Of a stretch of DNA of 64,000 nt, positions 55,977-64,000 are shown piece after piece. Position numbers and translations under genes: made by a program. This stretch comes from Agrocybe praecox (taxonomy: Eukaryota; Basidiomycota; Agaricomycetes; Agaricales; Agrocybaceae). Position 1 is the first letter of the stretch. Every line of letters starts with the position of its first letter. The stretch lies in NCBI GenBank assembly GCA_964017145.1, contig OZ024849.1:1302001-1366000 (forward strand), in the 5' to 3' direction. The notes beneath the pieces were generated by a model. That model saw only the letters and a program-made list of their open reading frames with translations. It was not told where the DNA came from and made no database searches.

Positions 55977-56174
55977 TGGTCGACAATTCGTTAATGCAAG
56001 TGGTCGACAATTCACTTACGTGGTCGACAATACAAAATTTGGGGTCGACAATGCATTTTGATGGTCCACAATGGTATTTTATGGTCGACAATATAATCTT
56101 TTGGTCGACAATCCGTCATATGTGGTCGACAATCTCTCTCAAATGGTTGACAATCTTACTTAAATGGTCGACAA
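55977..56174. repeat. Right iteron array of foldback A
   Basis: Mirror of the left array: sites at 55979, 56003, 56023, 56044, 56064, 56084, 56104, 56125, 56146 and 56167 follow the same 24-20-21 order. Two are mutated (GTCCAC at 56064, GTTGAC at 56146). I list ten; the left array has eleven including its outermost site. Confidence 0.88.
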
Positions 56175-56246
56175 TATTTAAATTTGAGTATGTATGTAAA
56201 AAATCATAAATGTACAAACGGACACTCATAAATATACGTATATACG

Positions 56247-56995
56247 TATGGTTGTCCGTTCGCCGAAAATAAAAAACTATATACTTCTACGGTGTAATTA
56301 GTATTTAGTACCAATATTTCAATAAATTCATACATTGCCTTTATTATCTAACATATAAGTCCGATTATCCGACATACATGTAGGATTGTCCAACATATAT
56401 ATCGGGTTATCCAACACATGTGCCGGGTTGTCCAACGCACAACTCGGACTATCCAATATATAGATTGAGTTGTCCAACATATAATTTGGATTGCCCAATA
56501 TACATGTTGGATTGTCCAATATACATGTTGGATTATCCAACATAATTCGAGGCAATTACCTGACTCTCGCTCGGCTATGATGCCGTCCTTGCCGACCAAT
56601 TTTGAGCTATTTTTTGATGGCCAAGCTTCGGCCCCTATAAACGGATTCCAACGGCCATCAAGAAAACCCGGCATCGCCGGCATTTTAAGCGACTACATGT
56701 ATGAGAACGACTCTCAACTATGTTGGATAACGCAGCGTATATATTGGATGATACAATGTATATAATGGATAATGCAACACATGTGTTGGATAATCCGAGT
56801 TGTGTGTTGGTCAATCCGATACATATGTTGGATAATCCGACACATGTGTTGGATAACCTGACACATATGTTGGACAATCGGACTTATATGTTGGATATTA
56901 AAGATAATGTATGAATTTATTGAAATATTGGTACTAAATACTAATTACACCGTAGAAGTATATAGTTTTTTATTTTCGGCGAACGGACAACCATA
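56247..56995. mobile_element. Foldback transposon B with perfectly phased 21-bp iterons
   Basis: 749 bp. The ends TATGGTTGTCCGTTCGCC and its complement resemble those of A (TATGAGTGTCCGTTTGT). TATACG at 56241-56246 and 56996-57001 is a 6-bp target duplication. Arms of about 290 bp contain iterons with core TCCAAC/TCCGAC: left at 56347, 56368, 56389, 56410, 56431, 56452, 56473, 56494, 56515 and 56536, and right (as GTTGGA) at 56722, 56743, 56764, 56785, 56806, 56827, 56848, 56869 and 56890, all exactly 21 bp apart. The core of about 165 bp has no gene. Confidence 0.9.
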
Positions 56996-57097
56996 TATAC
57001 GTACCAATCAAACTACCAAACTACGCTTATACCAATCAGGCTACGCCTCATGAATGAGTCAATGTTCTAAATAAAATAAAACTTAAAAGACATAGCC

Positions 57098-57994
57098 TCA
57101 TTTATTTGTAGAGCAGTCATTTTGATCTCTCGGCGCAAACCGTCGTCGTGTTCCTGTTGGGTGGATTGCATGGTAAATATACAGCAAGCAACTCGGTTTC
57201 TCGTCCAACTCACCTGGAGATCTAGTCGAAACAATAGTATTTGAATATAATTCTTCTTGTGCGGAGGACTCGCTGCGGGGTGGCTCCAAGATCTGTGTAT
57301 TTGCCAAAGCGATTTCTAGTTGAATTTTGCGCGACTCTAAGTATACGCATACAAAGAAAATGATGAAGATAAGTATTTACCTGGAAGCGCTCAACATGTC
57401 TGTCGAGCAGGTTGTGGCAATCTTCGATCTTTTCTTTCATTGCTTCACAGGTCAGGATCCTCTTATACCAGCGTATATCCTTGAGAACGACGGATTTCAT
57501 AGTCTTTGATATTTCGGTCAGGGCGCTACAGATAGTCGGACAGTTAGAAAAAATAAGAGTGGTAATGACAAGGCATTTACGTTTCAAATGCACAAATGAA
57601 TAGAGCTACATTTTCCTCATTATCGATTACGACCAAGGATGGATGAGAAATAATCTGAATAAGCTCAAAAGCGCGCATGACGATGGCGTTTGCGGCCTTC
57701 TTGTTAATTTGTGCGACCTGTAAACAATATGCATTAGGGAATTCAAGAATGTCGAAGTCTCAATTAATTACGCACCTCAACAATCCTGACAATTTATAAC
57801 ATTATTACCGTTGCTCCTTTCAGTCCCGGTACAGGTGCTAGAATGTCCCCGACTCAAGCGAAAATTGTCAGAGCTGACTTGATATGGCTCAGATTGAGCT
57901 TGCGTTCGTTTCCCGGCTCCTCCTTTCTCTTGTTAAATATCCAAATTGATTTTGATTCCCGGCGGGTCGTGTTCGAGCTCGAGCCGTCGCTCAT
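57098..57994 (-). pseudogene. Fungal helical-bundle protein (MLKL/HeLo-like N-terminus?), one in-frame stop
   Basis: Starting at 57994 on the minus strand: a charged N-terminus, then 'LAPVPGLKGAT', an intron, 'VAQINKKAANAIVMRAFELIQ', an intron at about 57593-57545, 'KEKIEDCHNLLDRHVERFQ', another intron, and a tail ending at 57098. The words APVPGLK, the N-K-K-x-x motif and the E/D-C-H-x-x-L-D helix recall the N-terminal helical bundles of fungal NLR-like and MLKL-like proteins, which can act at membranes in cell death; this is a resemblance, not proof. There is no NACHT or NB-ARC domain in the sequence. TGA at 57854-57856 is in frame between 'LTIFA' and 'VGDILAP'; a former CGA would fit. Confidence 0.45.
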
Positions 57995-58095
57995 AGAAAC
58001 ATCATCTGAGGAGGATCTGGTTGATCAAATGTCAAACCCTCCCTCGAGTGGAAGTGCTCTATTATTAGAGCTAGACATAGCATGTGCTAGCTTGT

Positions 58096-58911
58096 CACCC
58101 CGGGGAGTTGATGTTTTCAGGTCACCTCAAAACCCCCGAGAAAACCTAGTTTTAGTATGAACTAGAAGGCTTACGGAAAACATGTACAAAATTCAGGGGT
58201 TTTTTATGACCTAAAAGATAACCAAAAACAGGAATTTTGATAGTAATTTGGTATCCCACGAAAGCATGGCTGATGTTCTTATTTCCGGTAAGGACAAAAA
58301 TCAAGACGAATACTGACATTTCGGGCTTCCTAAAAGAAAGATAAAATTTTTAATATCAATGTGGTCCAAAACTTAGGACTAAAACGTAGTCTTTTTTCAA
58401 GTTTTCTCACAGCCCGAATCCTTGACTATTGTGTTTATTTTCGGCACAAAAAAAGGTATGACCGAATCCCTGAGCTTTTGATTGTCTGAAAACAATTAAC
58501 TCAATTGGTTTGTGTTTTCAGACGCGCCAATATCCCTATTTTCAGTAGAAGCTACAGCCAAGCCGAAAACCCAGCGGATAACTAATATATTTGACCGTCC
58601 GAAGCTATTGTTGAGAATTTAAGTTTAATTCCAGTTTTCTGAATGAATGAAATTCCGTTCTTATTCTACCTCAAGATTAATCCAAAACCTCTATATTTGG
58701 TTGAGATTTCGGTCTGACTGAACATCATATTTTGGGCCATGTTTATGGTGTGACACAAATTTTGAACGAATACCTAGTTTTTATTTATCATATCTAGTGT
58801 CCCAAAATTTGTATTATATTTCATGATTTATAATAGTCCTATTTTGTACGAGAAAACCATGTTTTTCTCGCGGGTTTTGAGGTGACCTGAAAACATCGAC
58901 TTCCCGGGGTG
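58096..58911. mobile_element. Non-autonomous TIR element, CACTA-like
   Basis: 816 bp. Inverted ends of about 49 bp start CACCCCGGGGAGTTGATG on the left and CACCCCGGGAAGTCGATG in the complement of the right, with a few mismatches. TGT at 58093-58095 and 58912-58914 is a 3-bp target duplication. CAC ends and a 3-bp duplication fit the CACTA/EnSpm group. No transposase. It sits 102 bp upstream of the start codon at 57994. Confidence 0.75.
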
Positions 58912-59259
58912 TGTATAGCCTACAACGTTTGTACGTGGGTGGTGTTTGTATCGCCGCCTATTTTTGATCATGGCGCCTAACGCCAGAGGGAACGAAATGG
59001 GCGAGTCTCGTATTGTTTTCTCCCTTGTGTTACGCCAATATTGGAGGTTAAATTGACCTTGAAGGAAGCCAAATGATGCGCAAAAAATGGCAGTCTGAAT
59101 TCACAATTTCAGTGTCTATTGCTGTCCTCGATAGTATTCCACATGATTAACAAACAGTAGCGATGTTTAACACAGTCATTAAGTAACGTACTAAATTGCA
59201 TCGTGGACGTCGGTCATCGTCGTTTAGTAGATGGTCCAATGTTTTAAAACCAGTAATGA
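58912..59259. other. Intergenic region, nothing supported
   Basis: About 350 bp between the TIR element and the transporter region; no gene or repeat seen. Confidence 0.5.
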
Positions 59260-59517
59260 TTATCTTGCATGTTCATCAAATCGGACCCGCCGCGAATCCT
59301 TTTCCTTCTCTTCGTCAAGATCTTCCCAAACCAGTCTACTTTCTTCAAACCCGCCTCCCCTTTCCAAACTCGAATGGGATGCCTCTGCTCTAACTCTATC
59401 ATCCGCATGTTCCAGTTCCATATCTGAGTCCTGGTATTCGTGTGAGTATAACAGTCCTTCTTCCATCTCTTCTACCACCTCCATCTTATGCGACTTCAAA
59501 AAAGACTTCTTCAGTTG

Positions 59518-61443
59518 CTATTTAGTATAATCCTCTCCAACCCTCTCGTTCATCGCTATATCGCTCGTCATCGTCATGCTCATCGCAGAAGGCCTTTCTT
59601 TTCCTTTCTCCTTTTCCTTTGTCAGCTGTACGAAAACGTTGAAGGCAAGCCCTCAATGATGTATTGAAATGTCGGAATAAAATAAAGGACGTACAGCAAC
59701 ATACAACGCCGAGCTAATGATGAGCAGAGTGCCGATCACCGACAAGGCAGTCGGTACAGCATGGAAGAATATCCTCTCAAGAATCGTGGCGAATACTATC
59801 TGGGTATAGACTGCCATCGAACCTCTTCCGGCCGTTTCTCGTTGAAGACCCATTGTGAGTAACGTCTGTAAACACAAAAATATTAGCGGTGAGAAAAGAA
59901 TTTGAAGAAATCGATCGACCTGAGAGACAAAGCCAAGTAGCCCAATCATAATCAGCAATGCCAACCAGTCCAGTCTAGTCGGTACAACCATAGGGGTCTT
60001 ATTAACGATAAGCCTTTTCAAAGTAGAAAATAACGGTCAGTATAGTAATATCCCAATATTAGAAACCCGACATACCCTGCAGTCGAAATCAAAACACATA
60101 GCATGGAGAAAAACGTCATCGAGTGCAACGGGTGAGCCCGCTTTCCTATTGCGCGGATGGTCGTGTATGCACCTGTGGCACCTAGCACGCCGATCAAAGC
60201 GACTCTGAGAAAAACGAATTGAAATTGAGAACCAGATGATCAACTCAGGTCGCGGAGAATACAACGTACCCAACAGCGATCAGCCTCTCCCTCGGTGTCC
60301 CTTTTTCAACAGGGCCCACGCCTTCGAGGGCTATGGCGTTCCCATCAGCATCGTGAATGGGAACCGCTTGAGTGGCGTGCCCGAATAAGGCAGTAGGTCG
60401 GGCGATTAAGACTACTCCTATAAGACTGACGACTGTTACAGTAACGACAAAAACACATGAGTTCCTAAGGAGTAAAGGGACAATAAATCACGCTACTCAC
60501 GTCCAGCAAACGCCTCTCGCTTCGTAAACTTCTCTCCGAGCAATAAGGCCCCCGCAATGGCAGTACACATTGGGGAAAGGAACGTGAGAACGGTAGCATC
60601 GGATAGCGATAGATATTGAAGGGAGTAGTAGACACCGAAGAGACCAAAAAATCTAGACGTGACAAGATATTCACAGTTCAGTTTGAGTTCAAACACTGGG
60701 ACCAGAAGACACACCCGACAGAACCGCGTACAAATAGCAATATTCTAACACCTTTGGGACCAAGGAATGGATCTGGGACACCAGTGGATAACCTGTTTAT
60801 TCAAAACAAGAAGGTCAGATAACAAGCGCGAATTATTAAGCGCCAGACATCATCAGCAGTTGAATGAAAGCTCATGAGTTCCCCAAAGGGCGAAAATCAT
60901 GGATGCATCCACCAAAGCTCGTATGAAACAGCACACACATGTATGCCATGCAGCAGAAATATGTTATAATCTACACCGTCATCGCAAAGTGAAAGTTAGA
61001 TGGGCCCATGAAAAAGAGGACTTTCGGAATATGACACACCATCCTAACGAATACCAGCTGCAATGCAATGTCGAGATCAATTCTTTTTCAAATATCGAGT
61101 ACTATAGACGTACCTCTAACGTAGGCACGGGTGGATCGATACTCTTCAGCTTCTTCACCGCTACATTCATCAACGAGAAGAATGCCCCGGACGCAGTGAT
61201 GAGCAAAAGCCCGGTATTGCGCTTGAATAAATCGACGATATTGTCAGAGTAGTGGTTGCACCTCCTCAGCCATCTTGCGGTATGAGTCCGAGACTGACTT
61301 GAATGGTGTGAGCCTGAAGAGACGTCCGCGTCAAACCCATCGAGCTCGACATGCTCATTTGTACCGTGTGCATTGGGAAAGTGTTCGAACTCGGGCGTCG
61401 AAATGGCCGTATAAGCGTTCCTGGAATTCGGTATCGTCGACAT
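59518..61443 (-). CDS. EamA/DMT-superfamily membrane transporter, with apparent lesions
   Basis: Ten exons on the minus strand: 61114-61443, 61040-61057 (18 bp), 60939-60970, 60725-60792, 60501-60652, 60270-60432, 60076-60204, 59920-60013, 59695-59865, 59518-59625. After a soluble N-terminus there are about ten membrane spans in two EamA repeats: 'LLLITASGAFFSLMNVAVKKL', 'YYSLQYLSLSDATVLTFLSP', 'AGALLLGEKF', 'LIGVLGATGAYTTIRAIG', 'ALSVIGTLLIISSALYV'. Such proteins move small metabolites or nucleotide sugars across membranes. Exons 4 and 5 join one base short of the correct frame with any GT-AG choice, and after the TAG at 59518-59520 the same frame continues as an acidic tail to about 59260; a former CAG would explain it. 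So the copy may be damaged, or the sequence holds an error. Confidence 0.7.
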
Positions 61444-61710
61444 AACTGGTCCCCTTGTGTCCTATTCTCCTTTCCGTCTCCTTGTCTGCCCACGAATGTC
61501 TGTCCTGCAACACTGCTAGTACTGATTCGCTGTGGAAAATGAAAAACACGCAACCCGCAAGGTGGGAACCAAAAACGCGAGGCAATTGTGCTTTCTTGCT
61601 TTAGCAATTCCTTTCGGCAATCCATTAAGCCCCGACAACGAAAATAATCCGCCGAGAAGCATGGTCTAAGCAGCCGACCTCGTCTTGCTTGAATACCATG
61701 ATATCATTGG
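61444..61710. other. Intergenic region upstream of the transporter
   Basis: Probable promoter of the minus-strand transporter gene; no clear motif. Homology to the 52.3 kb region begins at 61711. Confidence 0.4.
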
Positions 61711-62280
61711 TGTTGTACAATCGTAATGATCGCATGACCCCCTATTTGTTCTTGTGATGGAAACATAATATGAAACGCTGGAACCCTGAGCGACGATCTA
61801 TAAATGTTTGCTATTGCCTCAAGATATTCTTTCTACTAAAACCAACCAAAGGTGCGAGCACATCATTGAATACCTTCGTGGAACGGATCCAATCACCACT
61901 TCCGCCACAATAGACCAACCAAGATATCTGTCTACCCTCGTAACGTCGCTCGCTCCAGCTCCTCTGAAGAGTGAGGCATTATTCTTGCCTCCCTGCTCGC
62001 TCTCCAACGCAGATGACTTCTTTTCGTCAAGCCATACATTGAAAACTCTGGGCGTGTCGACGAGGAAACTGGAAGGACCACCAATGGCCTTGTCTTCTGG
62101 CTCTACCCCACGGGCCTGGATGCACCTTTCCATGAGGATCAGGAGGGTCAGATCCAACAGCACTGAACGCTGATCACTATCGAGTCTCGAGGCACCGATT
62201 ACGACGTCGTACTCCAAAAGTCGATAGAAAGCTTGAGGCTGGAGGATGTCTCCGATCACGTCCACATCGCTGCCAACTAA
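61711..62280 (+). pseudogene. Decayed duplicate of the small gene at 52572
   Basis: Matches 52326-52943 including the upstream region (TGTTGTACAATCGTAATGAT). The start codon is lost, a TGA follows 'SSEE', a deletion removes codons for 'AAANIDE', and further frameshifts occur, though 'LVFWLYPTGLD' is still readable. It ends with the same 'HVHIAAN' and TAA at about 62280. Confidence 0.85.
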
Positions 62281-64000
62281 GGCTCTCCGTTTGGCATCAG
62301 CAAAATACCGGGAATGTTCCAATGTATTCTACCCATCATAATGTATTACGATGTATTTTACCATTATTCTCAGTCTGTGAAATTATTTTGAGGGGTATAC
62401 GACGACGCAGAAGTCTTCCGGCATGTTTAAAACGTATGGAATGCTTCTGTGCCTATTGGATTGGGATAGAATAATTTTCAGGGGGTTGCGATGTCAGTTA
62501 GAATATCCACCAAATTCATTACGATTGATCCGAACTATTTTGCCGGTTTGGAATGCCGACCAGGCCGGCAGAGCTAATGGACCTAGTTTGGACCTGGGAC
62601 GTTCAGTGTCATAAAGCCAGAATCACTACTTGTATCACCTAACTACTATCCTTACAATAATATGCTGACATCATGCATTCACTCAGCTGATAGTACCAAT
62701 AATTGCATTGGAACCTTGCTCGATTTTGTCTAAGTAATGCGGTCACATGATGATTGCCGAACTTGCCGGCTTACTTTATTGACGTTCGATCCGAAAGTAC
62801 GGTTTTGATGCTATCGCTTGGCCATCACTCTTTCTTCTCGACCACCACCACTGCCATCTTTCTGCCACCTACTACCGCGTCCCCTTCACACTCTTCTCAG
62901 CTTACTCTGATTCTTTCAAGTTTTATTGGAGTATCCATCGCCCTTCAAGCTTCATCACGTACAAGGCGCCTCAATACTTTTGGTTAGCACACCTCGATTT
63001 TGGACGGGCTAATTATTGCGTCCGGGAAGGTATAGAATAGGGACGGATCTTCTCCTCTCAACATCTTCCTATGAATATTTGAGGTAAGTATCCCATGATT
63101 AATCAATTTTAGCGCATATATGCGCTTATTGGGTTTGGGTATCTCAGGTTCTGCATACATGAACACGAAATAAGGACCATAGGACTTCCTCTATCCTATA
63201 CTCTCCTTATCAGCTCATATATGCGTCAGTAATGTTTATTTTATGGTACCGACCCGCATATATGCTAATTTAACATCCAATTTTGCGCATATAGGCACGG
63301 ATACCCACGACTTTGGCCCAAAATTCGAAAATTCGTGAGTACACTATTCACCATCCGGATCGCCGTTGTTCGTGTCTTAAACCATACCTCATCTTGGCAG
63401 GTCCCCAACCAGGCAACAAATGTAAGTAATTCCGCTCTCCTGTGTGCCTCGTATCGCGAGCAAAACGCTGGCCACATTTCCTCTTTCTCTGCCGCTCACC
63501 ATTGACCGTATGGTGGTATAGTTACATATTATTAATTCCTATCGTCTCTGTAGTAGGTAGCATGAATATACTACTTGTTATCATATCCATTATGCCTAAT
63601 ATGTAACAGATGATATAAGTAAAATTCACAGCAATTTTCGCCAGAGAAAAAATCGCACATCTAGAGAATGATTTTGAAACACCGGAATTGTTCCGGCATT
63701 TATCAGCAATTGCCAGTGTTTTTAACCAGTTCCACATGGTTCTAACTGGACCTGGCATCGTGAACGTGACAAATATTCCATACTTTCTCTAATTCAGGAT
63801 TTTTCCGATGCAGGTCACAACTTGGCTACAAGGTTTGTGACGTTTTTGGACGTTTTTGATAGTTTATGAGGATTTCTTAGGGTTTATTTGGAGCCTGCGC
63901 TTTTGCTGATGACTTGAAGGGTCGGCCTTGGAGGTTGGAGAGGTCGATGATGGCGGCGCGGTGTTGGCTGATATTCCTACTGTTGCATTCCAAATGAGAT
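62281..64000. other. Intergenic region, nothing supported
   Basis: AT-rich DNA with scattered GCATATATGC words (63110-63290) and a small palindrome CCGGAATTGTTCCGG at 63681. Open frames are short and without motifs. Confidence 0.5.

Larger units (their letters stand above)
54816..56230. mobile_element. Foldback transposon A with phased GTCGAC iterons
   Basis: 1415 bp with long terminal inverted repeats (about 390 bp each) starting TATGAGTGTCCGTTTGTAC and ending with its complement. AATATA at 54810-54815 and 56231-56236 is a 6-bp target duplication. Each repeat holds 11 copies of a TTGTCGACC motif at 20-21 bp spacing. No transposase ORF is present, so it is non-autonomous. The core is 55.2-55.87 kb and contains a second inverted repeat. 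Confidence 0.9.

Noticed and set aside
54872..56174. CRISPR-like or centromere-satellite reading of the GTCGAC arrays
   Set aside because: The arrays are inverted copies inside an element with defined ends and target duplication, and the intervals are too short for spacers.
56328..56914. Open frames with heptapeptide repeats (like LDNPTYM) across element B
   Set aside because: The 21-bp iteron period is a multiple of three, which makes any frame look like a heptad repeat. Similar frames appear on both strands, and the arrays are mirror images in a TIR element.

Overview
The window reads as a basidiomycete fungus, most likely an Agaricomycete. Genes carry many short introns (about 50-60 bp) with GT-AG borders. 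It contains a KDZ-type transposase, a TET/JBP-like dioxygenase gene, DUF6589-like and DUF6532-like proteins, a Ty3/gypsy element and a Tad1-like LINE, a combination I associate with that class. It is a repeat-rich accessory region; few genes are ordinary housekeeping genes. All calls come from reading the sequence, without database searches.

Layout: 1-8924, the C-terminal part of a KDZ transposase gene split by a complete gypsy retrotransposon (384-8539, minus strand) with two 795-bp LTRs in which I saw no difference. 10327-11663, an unrecognised two-exon gene. 11800-12510, a decayed gene tail. 14900-19643, a 21-exon TET/JBP-like 2-oxoglutarate/Fe(II) dioxygenase gene whose N-terminal half is a tandem array of near-identical exon-intron units. 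19812-21848, a nine-exon DUF6532-like gene. 22.2-30.4 kb, a transposon graveyard: low-complexity DNA, a foldback element broken by a solo LTR, a DUF6589 fragment, small TIR elements and one hypothetical ORF.

30.4-54.8 kb holds a multicopy gene family (five copies, two decayed) and a nucleotidyltransferase-fold gene. Family copy 3 and the nucleotidyltransferase lie head to head in the left arm (34213-37445) of a large inverted repeat. The right arm (40081-51673) contains the same pair, but there the nucleotidyltransferase is broken by a full-length LINE (42685-51026) with an 18-bp target-site duplication. Once the LINE and one duplication are removed, both arms are exactly 3233 bp. A 200-N gap between the arms is flanked by a 1238-bp direct duplication that looks like an unmerged contig overlap.

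54.8-57.0 kb carries two adjacent foldback transposons with matching termini, 6-bp target duplications and long terminal arrays of short motifs phased at 20-21 bp. 57.1-64 kb has a gene with one in-frame TGA that resembles a fungal helical-bundle protein, a CACTA-like TIR element, an EamA/DMT-family transporter gene with apparent lesions, a decayed duplicate of the small gene at 52.6 kb, and about 1.7 kb of apparently empty DNA.

The most unusual items are the exon-intron tandem array in the TET/JBP gene, the helically phased iteron foldback elements, the identical-arm palindrome with a LINE in one arm, and a recurring pattern of otherwise intact genes carrying one nonsense codon explainable by C-to-T change.
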